From Helicoverpa zea (Eukaryota > Arthropoda > Insecta > Lepidoptera > Noctuidae), in assembly GCF_022581195.2 (NCBI RefSeq), contig NC_061482.1:17174001-17238000 (forward strand): a stretch of DNA of 64,000 nucleotides. The letters run 5' to 3'. Under the pieces are notes generated by a model. The model was given only the letters and a program-made list of their open reading frames with translations. It searched no databases and was not told the DNA's origin. Positions 54,249 through 63,840 of the stretch are shown piece after piece (the stretch's first letter is position 1; the number at the start of each line of letters is the position of its first letter). A program made the position numbers and the translations under genes.

Positions 54249-55574
54249 CTGAAAAAAAAAGTATTTTTTGTTAATACATTATTACTTTATACGTCACCAA
54301 GAAACAAATTGTATTGTTTTATGATATTTTTTTATTGATTTCAGGAAAACAGGTTTCAACTAAATGGAATAAATAATATACGAGATTCGTGGCTTAAGAC
54401 AGTAAAGAAACAAAAAGATGAGTCTAAATCTGGATCTTCGGCCAAAAAGACACGAAATTATTTATATCACGAGCAATTAATGTTTTTGAAAAAAGTCTCC
54501 GAACCTCGACCACCACATGAGTCAGTTTCAAAAAAAGCAAGAACCGAGACTGAAGTAGGCATGGAATCAGATTTTCGTTCACCTTTAATTAAAGATAAAA
54601 GAAAAATTGATAATAAAGAGGTAAATGACAGGATGGTAAAGTTTTTGGACTCCAGAATAAACCCAGAAAAGGAAAACCATCATCTGTCTTTCTTCAAAGG
54701 CATTATACCAATCTTGAACACTTTAACTATCGAAGAGACTTTAGAATTTCAAGCTAGCGTCATGACAATGTTGCAAAAAATTAAAAGTAGGAATAATGAG
54801 AGACCAAATTACGGACATTGGCGTGATTCATATAATCAGATGACCGGACCAGATCAGTATTCTGGATACTACACACATAATAGCGTCAATCAACAGGCAA
54901 CACCTACGCAAGATCAACACCACCCTGGATACTCTACGCAATATAATAGTAGCAATCAACAGGCAACAACATCTATACCATCAACTTCATCTCAGTCATC
55001 GAATCCGATTCCAGCTTCGCCATCAGCATCTAGTAATCATTCCATACATTCCCAAGACTCAGATTACTTAGATTTTGAAGGGTTTTAAGTTTGAGTACAA
55101 ATAAATACATAAATAAGTTATTTGCATTTTTAATTCATAATGATTATCAAATACATACACCCTCCCACACACACACATTATATATATTCACATTCATCAA
55201 ACAAACATACATAGCAAACATTCATTCATTAATTCAGTCTTAAGTAGGTACCTACGTCAAAACTATTATTACGCAATCTAGTGCATAAAATAATCTTACC
55301 TTAGACATATGGCTAATCTTTGTTCTGGGCAAATACATTCTCTGAAACTTGTATCTCGTACTCTTATGTCTAGTCGTCCCAGTAAATCGTCAAAAGTGGT
55401 TGCTGTCATTCGAAAATAATTGAAGAACTTTGATTCGTCTCTTCTAAGTTCACCCATTAATGTTTCAAATGTTCCAAGTGAAAATCTTTCCCGTAAAATA
55501 GGGTGTACCCAATGTTTTCTTTTATTTTGCCTTCTATTAAGATACCACCACAACACAACAATTTCGTCGTCCAT
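53342..55574 (-). CDS. Harbinger transposase (HARBI1-like DDE nuclease), intact
   Basis: The transposase cuts the element ends and inserts at TWA sites. Two exons, 55300-55574 and 53342-54248, join in phase (donor gtaaga, acceptor tttcag) into 1182 nt, 393 residues. The start ATG is at 55574. The N-terminus (WWYLNRRQNKRKHWVHPILR, FFNYFRMTATTFDDLLGRL) is the usual Harbinger helical region, followed by a helix-turn-helix at SGCSFKEIHYSYRVGVSTIS. The catalytic triad is complete: Asp 164 in GAVDGKHI, Asp 255 in GDEGF, Glu 292 in YVECAFG. There is no stop or frameshift. The intron (54249-55299) contains exon 2 of the MADF gene on the opposite strand. The protein is likely still competent, provided a partner protein is supplied elsewhere. 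Confidence 0.95.
54345..55088 (+). pseudogene. MADF gene exon 2 (4-bp insertion near its start)
   Basis: It contains the end of MADF, a basic linker (KSGSSAKKTRNYLYHEQLMF), the BESS-like helix and a low-complexity tail (HNSVNQQATPTQDQHHPG, SSNQQATTSIPSTSSQSS). It ends YLDFEGF and TAA. It sits wholly inside the transposase intron. Confidence 0.85.
55300..55574 (-). CDS. Harbinger transposase exon 1
   Basis: This exon encodes residues 1-91, MDDEIVVLWWYLNRRQNKRK to CPEQRLAICL. It ends in phase 2 at AG|gtaaga. Confidence 0.93.
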
Positions 55575-55674
55575 TGTGCGCGCAGGTCCAAATTCAACTG
55601 AGGTAAGTACTTGACTGTCTGAATTTCTTCCGGGATCCGATGTAATGTGAACACTCTGTCCGGTGTCCGGTTTC

Positions 55675-55712
55675 CGGCAGGTCTGCCGGTCCGGCGTAGT
55701 GGGAACAGGGCC
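55675..55712 (-). repeat. Harbinger right terminal inverted repeat
   Basis: Read inward: GGCCCTGTTCCCACTACGCC then 'ggaccggcagacctgccg'. It differs from the left end at two positions. TTA follows at 55713-55715. Confidence 0.92.
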
Positions 55713-55889
55713 TTACTGTTTCATAAATACGTACTTTTAAAAAAATAAAGTAATGATGACGAATCGGTCCAATGCAAACTATAACATTTTGCGTAATGAA
55801 AAATTGGAACAAGTTTTTTATGGAACAACGACATATTGGGAATAACTCATTGGCACCTGTCATTACAGGTCGTAATGATTCTACCGCGG

Positions 55890-56109
55890 ATCGTCATTTA
55901 ACGGCAGGCGCGTAAGCGATGACGCGCCGCTTATCAGTGTTATCACCCCTCCAGCCTCGCACCTCGTGCCGCGGCCAGTCGCGCGCCCACGCTCGTCGCA
56001 GGCGCACGTCGCGTCCCGCGCCCCGCGTAGCTCGCGTTCCCGTCACTGTCACCCCACGCGCGCTACCCCTCCCCACTTCACTTCATCACAACACAACCAA
56101 ACAAGCATG
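55890..56109 (+). promoter_or_regulatory. CpG-rich promoter and candidate first exon ending ATG|GT
   Basis: A compact island rich in cgcg (55900-56070) is followed by 'cacaacacaaccaaacaagc', then ATG (56107-56109) directly before a consensus donor gtatgt. Genes whose first coding exon holds only the start codon are common in insects. The following intron would extend beyond the window. A second GC-richer block at about 56440-56620 and a stretch ending in 'gcacctag|gtttgt' near 56850 might be alternative 5' exons. The gene identity is unknown. The 130-codon frame over the island is most likely chance, due to GC content. Confidence 0.4.
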
Positions 56110-57070
56110 GTATGTATTAACATCAACTATAACTTCTAATCTTTTAATTCTACATGTCGTGACCCGTTACTATATAATTTTGGAGAAAATTGTAGTTTTT
56201 CTTGAACGTTACATGACTCACTGGAAACGCAAGGCCGTATCATCCCAAAGCAAATTTGTCGCTCAGTGTATCAGGTGGGATGTTCTTATCGCGTTAGATG
56301 CCTCTTGCTGAATGCTATCGTTTGTCGTGAAATTTGTTGGTTTTCGTCACAATTTCGTAAATGTCAGTGTGGCTATGAAGTGAAGTTATACGGGCGACTG
56401 AAGTGTTCACTGAAGCTGAGTTGTGTTTGTTGTGTGTGACGTACCTAACGGGCCGCTGCAGCCTCCGGACTAATATTGACGGTGTGGATGGAGCCTGCGG
56501 CAGTTTTTCAGGTTTCAGTGGCAAGAATTTTCGTGAGATAACTGTCAGCGATACGGAGAGCCACTGTAAACATCGTTACGTGTGCTAGTCTGTTGCTAGT
56601 CGGCTCTACGGAACGGAACTCAGAGCTACCGCTGTCTACCTACACAGCTAACACTTTCGAACAATATTCGTAGTTAACCGCATTTATCATCGTTTGGAAT
56701 AAATCATTTGTTACTAGCTGTTGTTATTGTAGTATTAGTAATAGTTATAGTCTATTGTGTTGGCTGCTTATTAGTTTGAAATGTCGTGAACATCGCCTCG
56801 TAGTTGTAAAGGAGTTGTGAATACAGCGCACGAATGCGGAGGCACCTAGGTTTGTGTCAACGGAGATGCTAGTTCCTACTGAAAATGTTCACACGACATT
56901 TTTATGGAATGTTACCTTTGCTTATTGTAATTAATTCAGTCTGCGTTAAACATTGAAAGTAATATTATGTTAAATTTATAGTCCGTCAAGTAAAGAGCCT
57001 TGTTTACATACAAATGTAAACAAACAAACAGATTATAACCAGTCTTACATATAATCGTGTGATGACGTTG

Positions 57071-57112
57071 GTGGGAGGAGGGGGGGGTCTGCGGGCGGGG
57101 AGGGGGAACAAG
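57071..57112 (+). other. G-run cluster (possible G-quadruplex)
   Basis: Runs GGG, GGGGGGGG, GGG, GGGG and GGGGG occur within about 40 bp. This satisfies the usual four-run quadruplex rule on the plus strand. It sits in the putative large intron. Confidence 0.5.
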
Positions 57113-57119
57113 GTCCATT

Positions 57120-58720
57120 CTTTTATGATTCGTTCACTAGAACAGCTGTTTTTCTAACAATAAAAAGGTTATGTTCAGTAATTAACCGATTTATGCTTCG
57201 TTAATAGATCGTAGAACCGACTCTTTTCTCTAATCCAACTGTTAAGTATTTTGACGAAGAATAGCATTCTTGTGTATGATACTTTATTGCAGAGATTTCT
57301 TAGAATCCGTGGCGTAGAACGGATACACGCGCGTAGTCACAAGATTGAAGCTATCTTTAAAACTGATTACTTTAATTGAGTCATTTGCTTTAATCTAAAT
57401 TAGAGAATTCGGCGATTGATTGACATTGACATTGAATTGAGTAGGAATAACAATACAATGGGCGTGTCGGGAAGTTCATTATTAATTCTATTTTGTACCC
57501 GCTAATTAAGTTGAACCTGTGGCACGACTTCTTTTTTGTTATTAAAATGCAATGATGACAGATATTAATTATTGTAATTGGGTGTTAATAATTGAGAACC
57601 AAAACATTAGAGAGTATAAAGAACTCTGTTACTGCGACATTATCAAAAGTAAATAAATTATTCTGGTTAACCATCATTAACGCCGCCTAATCTTTTCCCG
57701 GGTTGTAAAGTACCGATTCCGAGCACCATTCCTCCAATTTGTCATCAACAATATTTTCCTACAGCAAATCCCGATTTGTCATCAGAGCGAAATAAATAAT
57801 TTCATTTTTGAGTTCCGATTCTTCTATGAGATAAAAATTCTTGAAATGATATGAATTAACGAATTTAATGTACTTATGTAGTGTTACTGGTTTCCATCAC
57901 AGATAAAATTTAAATTAAAATCTAAGTAGCATAAATATTTTTACGCCTACCTAAGAGGCCAAACATTGCTGGGGCATACATTGAGGAGCTTGCTTTATAT
58001 TATTTCTGTAACATTCTGCATAATTCCTGTGCACACTCATGTTTATACAAAATATTCTTGTATAGCGGTTTACCGGGAGCATGACCAAAAGGCTGGCAGC
58101 ATTACCACGCTGGATGGCAACGCTTATTCTTCATACAAGTTCGTAACCCAGCCTTCGTAGTAATCGATAATCTCCATGTAAAACCGACATATTTGCTCAG
58201 TGGGCTACTACAAGCTTGCCGCCCGGCGTGGCTCGTTATCAGTTTGTTCACGAGACGATAATGCGGTAGTATTCTGATAATGGATTACTGATTGGCGAAC
58301 ATCTTCATATCTGATAAGCGCTTGTGTCAAGTGGCGGCGTTGTGTGACCAATTCAAGTCAGTTTATGTCACAACATTGTTATAATGGAGATATTAGACCG
58401 TGAAAAATTATGCGTGGCCACTGCTAACATGGCTTGTAGTTGCATGCAAATCGTCAGCCGTGCTAGGACTAATATTAGGGAGGAACCGCGCCTTGAACCA
58501 AACTCAAATTCATCCACCTCAATTCGATAAGGATATTCACACGGTTTTCAAAATATTAATCCCGTAACACCACAAACAGAATCTGTTGAATTTGTTTGCG
58601 CAAGTTATTCCCATCTGTCAGCCGTCATACTAACATCCACTCCATTCTATTCAAATCATCTTTCAGGAAATCAATCCAAATTTTCCTTAGCCTTTACATC
58701 CATCCATCTATTCGCCGAAT
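57120..58720. other. No gene recognised
   Basis: AT-rich unique sequence, treated as intron or intergenic. Short open frames only, and no repeat family I could place. Confidence 0.3.
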
Positions 58721-58724
58721 ATCT

Positions 58725-58790
58725 CAGTGGCAGTACTTGGAGAGGCCTTTATCCAGCAGTGGACTGCGATAAGCTGATGATGATGATCTA
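58725..58790 (+). repeat. LINE/SINE 3' tail ending (gat)n
   Basis: 'ccagcagtggactgcgataa' and gatgatgatg, the same tail as 5585-5655. Confidence 0.55.
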
Positions 58791-59084
58791 TTCGTACAAC
58801 ACCAGAATGTAAAAAAAATGGAAGTATTCTATAGAATCTTGTGTTCTGAGTCACAATCATAAATGCAATGGAATGATGGAACTATCCATCAGATTTTTCC
58901 ATCAACACATACTCTATTCGATAATAATTAGATAGGCTTCGAAACCTAATATTACTTACAACAACAGCAAACAGACGGAAGCAAGTAGGCTTTATGATTA
59001 GGTACTAGGAGTTCATAATTGAGGTAGGTAATACCAGTATTATCACGTCAAATGTCTTTATTGGTCTAGTAGACCCATACACTA

Positions 59085-59165
59085 TTATATGCCCTGCGCA
59101 GCTGTCTGATCTTCTTAGAGAGCACAACTTCCACAATCGTTCAGGACGCCATTATCAATATTACA
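59085..59165 (+). repeat. Dispersed moth repeat ('ccctgcgcagctgtctgatc')
   Basis: A copy of the 4984-5075 family ending 'ggacgccattatcaat'. Confidence 0.5.
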
Positions 59166-59792
59166 TTATCAAGTCAATGAGACGTAACTTCATCATGTCA
59201 TCTTATAATGTCAGATAGAGTATCAAACGTAATGTCAAGCAAATCGGTTTCGGTTTCGGACAAGTATTCGATGTTATCAAGCCATTGAATTTAGGTATCG
59301 TAGATATCGTTTTCTTCCGATTTTATCTACAATCGATAATACAGTTGCTTGTCTAGCTTCTGTTATTTGTAAATGTATGTTTGTTAGATTAATTTCAATA
59401 AAAATATTGTGTCTACTGTTATCAGTTTCTAGTTGTGTGGGTCTTGGATTTTATTCGGTTGAAATCTTTCAACTCTTGTAATTTAGCCCGCAGTCTGGAA
59501 TTTGGTGGTGGTACACCCTTGGGGATACGGGTGTTCCATGAGACTACGATATTTAGGCAAATGCAATATAATACCTATGACCTGTACTGGGATTCTATAA
59601 AACTCGATCAACAACTCGCATTTCACTTCGATTCGTAATGTCATTTCATACTTTAGGGGAGGTAGGGGAGGGATGGGCACTTTTTCACAATTTATTGCAT
59701 AAAAAATCAGATTTTACAGATCATTATCAACTTTTATTGCCATTTCTTATATTCGGCTAGATATAATGAAAGAGCTTTCCTAAAAATTACAA

Positions 59793-60035
59793 TCAAATTA
59801 CAATTAAACGAGTTGTAAGTCCTTTGCCTCGACGTTTTGTGGGCTTTATCAGGGGCAGTAAATCAGACTCCAGTTGGTCAATTAGCTCCTTTGACAATCT
59901 ATATATGCTCACATAGTCATCATCGCGAGTTAATAAAGGTAAACTACGAATTCTAGCAGATTGTTGACGCTTTTCTAAATTATCTAAAGCATGAGCTTCT
60001 TCTAATAAAGATTTAAGCAAAAACATTCTAGCCAT
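59793..60035 (-). pseudogene. Harbinger transposase N-terminal remnant
   Basis: ARMFLLKSLLEEAHALDNLE and DDDYVSIYRLSKELIDQLES, followed by DLLPLIKPTKRRGKGLTTRL, resemble the 'YRLSKELI..L...L.P' region of HARBI1-like transposases. The frame stops before any catalytic Asp. Confidence 0.55.
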
Positions 60036-60263
60036 CGTTAAATGTAGGCACTTAATCACTTTAAAACACTTAGAACTTTATTTAAACACTATTTTAAATA
60101 TAATAGTCTCTAGATCAAGTTGGCAACGGTACCTGAAACAAGATTCTATAAAGGATTTTTCGCGCAGATTTATAACCTCACAAATTTTCACTGACGAAGA
60201 AAAGCCTCCCTACCATAGAGAGCATTGGACACTTTTGACTTAGTTTATGAAAAAAAAATCGGT

Positions 60264-60488
60264 AAAAAAAACTTTTAAGTTAAACGGTTTTATCTTATGT
60301 GCACTGAAAACTAGAAAATAAAAAATAGTTACTTACCTGTCAACCTACGTAGGTGGTCCCGGTCATATTAGACTAAAATAAAAACGTGGGGCCCATTAAC
60401 TATTGCTGTAGTACTCTCTTCTAAAGGTATAATAGGTGTGGATTGCATCGACTTACTATAATTGTAACTGGAGATTTTGACAATCAAT
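60264..60488. mobile_element. Foldback MITE, single arm plus middle (copy 2)
   Basis: Nearly identical to 12454-12670: 'aacggttttatcttatgtgc', 'aacctacgtaggtggtcccg', 'gtgtggattgcatcgactta'. The second arm is missing, replaced by unrelated sequence after 'caatcaataat'. Confidence 0.75.
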
Positions 60489-60886
60489 AATTAATAATAG
60501 AAAATACACATACCTTTCATTAGTTTTCTCTTTATAACGATCCGAAACCGCAACAAAATATTTAAGTACTTTTACGAGTGTTTGTTCTTGACAACTCACA
60601 GAAATGACAGATAGTCTATGGATGAACACCGTTACCAGTCGGTAACGTAAACTACCCAATTAAAAAAAAACAAAACTATGATCAGAAATCAGAATAAAAG
60701 GACCCCCCTTTTATTCTGATTTGATCATGTCTCCCAACTGCCCATCTCTCCCCTACCTCCCCTATAGATAGACAGATTTTGACAAATCTGTCAAAATCTC
60801 GACTTTGATTTAGTTCAACTTGTCAACACGCTCGATAGTGAAGCGCTAGTGTAGTTTGACAATGTCAATCACGAAACTTTAAGATA

Positions 60887-61196
60887 GAATTCCGTGGGTC
60901 GCGATTGTCGCAGCCGCGCGCGACAAAAGTCAACCTATGAAAATGTATGGCACCGCTGCCGAGGGCTGCGACAGTCGCGCGCGGACGACGAATTTCGTGA
61001 GCCGCTCGCGGCCGTACGCTTCTCAACATGGTCTAGCGCTTAATAACATCTATAGAATTTTAGTAAAACCAGAATTAAATTTTTGACAATGCCGCGAGCA
61101 GCTTACGAAATTCGTCGGCCGCGCGCGACTGTCACGGGCCTCGACAACGGTGCCATACATTTTCAAAGGTTGACTATTGTCGCGTCCACGGAATTC
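60887..61196. mobile_element. Foldback MITE with GAATTCCGTGG ends and TA flanks
   Basis: The left arm reads GAATTCCGTGGGTCGCGA and on through 'aaaatgtatggcaccgctgc' and 'cagtcgcgcgcgg'. The right arm is its imperfect complement. A TA is present on both sides (60885-60886 and 61197-61198). The arms are about 125 bp, unusually GC-rich (cgcgcgcg) for this genome. No coding capacity. Confidence 0.8.
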
Positions 61197-61674
61197 TACC
61201 TTTAGATCGAAGTCGAAGTGAGAGTGATGTCGAAGTGAGTTGTGATATTTTATAGAATCGACATGCTGTGCAGCTGGCCGATATTATTAGAATGCTGCCT
61301 GGACGCAATAAACTTACAAAAAGTCAAGATTTTTACCTCGCAAAAAAGCAAATGTTTAAAAATAAAAATACAAGCATCACTGACTTCATAGTAGGAAAGA
61401 TTCTCTCTAAGATTAGGAAGACAAAGATTAAGTAGGTACAGTTTACGGTTCGATAATCTTGAAGAACTGTGCAATTACGCATACTAATGACGGTACACGA
61501 TACTCTTGGTTAGCCTTTGACAAGCCGCAGTCGGTAAAATGAGCTGTGCGACCATTGTAAAATCTTTAGTCCTGTTGTGTACCATAGCGAATAACCTGTC
61601 ATAGATTGTAAATGAAGCATAAAAGATACATTGAGGATATGTTAATTTGTGACAAACATGTCAGTTTTTCATGC

Positions 61675-61830
61675 TGTGATAGGTAAGTTTACCATAGAGT
61701 TTCTTGGCCGTTCTTCTCCATAGGAAGTTACTTTTGGAATGGGCAACTAGAATCAAACTTAGTTATATTTTTGACGTTCATAAGTGCTTGTAAAGGCCTA
61801 AATGAAATAAATGATTTGACTTTGAAGTTT
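61675..61830 (+). repeat. LINE 3' tail, family of 36179-36852
   Basis: 'cttctccataggaagttact', 'gtaaaggcctaaatgaaata' and 'aatgatttgactttga' match closely. Confidence 0.7.
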
Positions 61831-61834
61831 AGTT

Positions 61835-62785
61835 CTTGTGTCTCTAAGCTAGAATGGTATTTGGTACGCCTCACGCAATCGAGAGCACCTAGGTACAGTC
61901 AGTGATAAAACTTATAATAAGATTAAAAACTACCTAAGCTGCTTTTGAAATATCCCTAAACCTAATGAAGCATCAATCTATCAGTAGAGACTTCATGAAG
62001 ATCCGTTCAGTACTTTTTGAGATCATTCCTAGCCGGTGAAGACTAAAAAATATAACATTACACAGGAATAACTGTTATGTAAGTCCCAAGAGAGGGTTCT
62101 TGACGTTCGCTATCTTTACAATTTAGGCAGTCCAGACATTTTTGCTTTGATTAAGTTGTTTTGCGTCCCCAGCGGCTATTGTCATGCGATGTTATGTGGA
62201 TGGTTGAGGCACTATTGAATATATTAGCCCCCTTAGTTAGTTAAACCGACTGGACACGCCAGCATCTTATCCTCATTGCTGAAAGGGCTGTTATGAATGG
62301 TGGCCCCGAAACGGGACGCGGGTAAAAAAAAGGTAAAAAAAGCGGCTGTATGAGAAAATTGGCATACTATTTCGCATACAGATTTTGTATTCAAGGAGCA
62401 TCCAGTTGGTATAATGGTCTGAGACTAGCCTTGTAAGGCAAGCAGTAAATTGTTGTGCATAATTCATATAACCTGTAACTTGTGCTTGAAAAGAGGGATA
62501 TTAAACTATTTTCTCAACCGTCTTCATAAAAAACCGTTATTAAACCTTTAATTTTATAAAAAAATAACAAAACTGAGTACGTAAATTGTAATCGTAACAT
62601 AAGTTTTTCAAAATATTGTTAAGCCGCACTCGAACCACTTAATGCAACTTGGAATACAAAAATGAACTAAAATACAAATGCTTTCAAGCCATCAAAATAG
62701 TCTACATATGCAATTCACAAAAGAGTATAGATGTCAAGTGCACTGGCTTCGTTTCGATTGAGTACAAAAACGTGGCCGCAACCAT
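61835..62785. other. No gene recognised
   Basis: AT-rich unique sequence. The 67-codon frame at 62649-62852 overlaps a MITE arm and has no motif. Confidence 0.3.
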
Positions 62786-62788
62786 ATG

Positions 62789-63046
62789 TGGACGTAGTTA
62801 TGCAGAAACGTTCCAACCCACAAGTCACCCGAAATCGAGTTATTGTGATTGAACAGCCTAAATTTAGCATATGGTTATCTAAACTCAATATAATTCAACA
62901 ATAAAACCTCTAGTACCTTTACTAGTTAGAATAAAAAAGAATACAACTGAAACGCGTAAATGCTTATATCTCAAATTCAAGTTTAATTTAAGATATAAGC
63001 ATTTACGCGTACAGTGGGTTGGAACGTTTCTGCATAACTACGTCCA
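62789..63046. mobile_element. MITE with 33-bp inverted ends and an inner hairpin
   Basis: The left end TGGACGTAGTTATGCAGAAA and the right end, its complement, are identical for about 33 bp (62789-62821 and 63014-63046). Inside is a second inverted repeat ('acgcgtaaatgcttatat' and 'atataagcatttacgcgt' at 62953-63010). No coding capacity. Confidence 0.8.
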
Positions 63047-63049
63047 TGT

Positions 63050-63240
63050 AATACAAGCTGTTTGCCGCGGTTCTACTCGTATGTAGAGGGAACTACTGCC
63101 CGTACCGGGATAAAATATAGCCTATGTTTCTTGAGAAGAGTGTAGCTTTCCAAAAGTGGAAAACAAAATTAAATCGGTTCAGTAGTTTCGGAGTGTTTAG
63201 GGTACGAAGATGTGTCTTCTTTATTATTTTACATAGATTA
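63050..63240 (+). repeat. SINE-like repeat, nearly full
   Basis: 'aagctgtttgccgcggttct', 'ccgtaccgggataaaatata', 'aaatcggttcagtagtttcg' are the usual order of the dispersed family. Confidence 0.6.
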
Positions 63241-63294
63241 ATGTTTAATTTTATGTGTGTAGAGTAGTTCAGTTTAAGTAACTGTAAAATTTAA

Positions 63295-63600
63295 ATAAAA
63301 ATATTTTATTTTAATGTATATAATAATTATTTTAGTTTAATTTTTTTTTAATGTTTCTCTTTAATGTTTAATTTAATTTTTAATTTCAAATGTTTAATTT
63401 AATTTCATGTGTTGTTTAATTTAATATTGTTTATCTTTCTTTAATTTTAACTTAAAGATGATGTATGCATGATGTGTTCTCCTGTAATTGAAGGAGCACA
63501 AATCTATAAATAACTTTTTTGTAATTACGCATGTAAGGTGTATCCTTTGTTGGAGTTCCTTTTGAATAAAAAATAAAAATAAAATTGACAATACACTATT
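63295..63600 (+). repeat. LINE 3' UTR (copy of 42480-42770)
   Basis: Repeated 'tgtttaatttaat', 'gatgatgtatgcatgatgtg', 'gaaggagcacaaatctataa' and 'ggagttccttttgaataaa' match the copy at 42.5 kb almost base for base. Confidence 0.75.
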
Positions 63601-63664
63601 GCATTAGGTTCCCCTATAATAATAGTTGTATTTTGTGATAAATAAATAAAAATAAAATAAACAT

Positions 63665-63840
63665 TAGCTATTCCTCCTGGTTTGACCCGCGTATTGAGTG
63701 AACTGCTTCCCGCACCCGGATAAAAAGCAGTCCTTACTCAGGCTGTAGATTGTGTGTAAAATAGTTCAATCGATTAATTAGTTTTGCCATAGAAGCAGGA
63801 CAGACCGAGTTACTTTCGCACTTAAATATTAGTAAGTATT
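63665..63840 (+). repeat. SINE-like repeat, old copy
   Basis: 'gacccgcgtattgagtgaac', 'ggataaaaagcagtccttac', 'cgagttactttcgcacttaa' fit the dispersed family with many changes. Confidence 0.5.

Larger units (their letters stand above)
52445..55088 (+). pseudogene. Harbinger accessory MADF-BESS protein, frameshifted
   Basis: Harbinger elements need a DNA-binding partner that helps the transposase reach the nucleus and the element ends. Exon 1 (52445-52619) encodes the MADF N-terminus: LITLVQERPVLWDKTEDVYK, LAAWREVCLIL, EKERKQY, with donor gtgagt. Exon 2 begins at 54345 after tttcag and reads GKQVSTKWN, then should give NIRDSWLKTVKKQK. A 4-bp insertion in 'ggaataaataatatacg' (about 54368-54376) puts a stop in frame instead. 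Downstream the correct frame stays open to 55088, with a BESS-like helix SFFKGIIPILNTLTIEETLE and a Gln/Ser/Thr-rich C-terminus. The transposase exon 2 lies in the large intron on the other strand. An internal ATG (54480) could give only the C-terminal part. Confidence 0.85.
52137..55712. mobile_element. Complete PIF/Harbinger DNA transposon
   Basis: The element is 3576 bp. The left end starts GGCCCGGTTCCCACTACGCC and the right end, read inward from 55712, starts GGCCCTGTTCCCACTACGCC. The inverted repeats run about 38 bp with two mismatches. TTA flanks both ends (52134-52136 and 55713-55715), the 3-bp TWA target duplication typical of this superfamily. It carries the usual two genes, a DDE transposase (minus) and a MADF/Myb-like DNA-binding protein (plus). 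Subterminal 'aatgtgaac' and 'ccggcagatctgccg'-like palindromes near both ends could be transposase or accessory-protein sites. Confidence 0.95.
59655..60764. mobile_element. Small Harbinger-like element with transposase N-terminus only
   Basis: The left end AGGGGAGGTAGGGGAGGGAT and the right end, read inward, AGGGGAGGTAGGGGAGAGAT are inverted for about 25 bp with one mismatch. Between them is a frame matching the Harbinger N-terminus and a nested foldback MITE arm (60264-60488), but no catalytic domain. The flanking bases (TTT or TTA on the left, ATA or TAT on the right) do not give a clear target duplication. This is a different family from 52137-55712. Confidence 0.65.

Noticed and set aside
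55919..56311. 130-codon Arg-rich open frame over the CpG island
   Set aside because: High GC removes stops by chance. The only credible start codon in context is the ATG at the splice donor.
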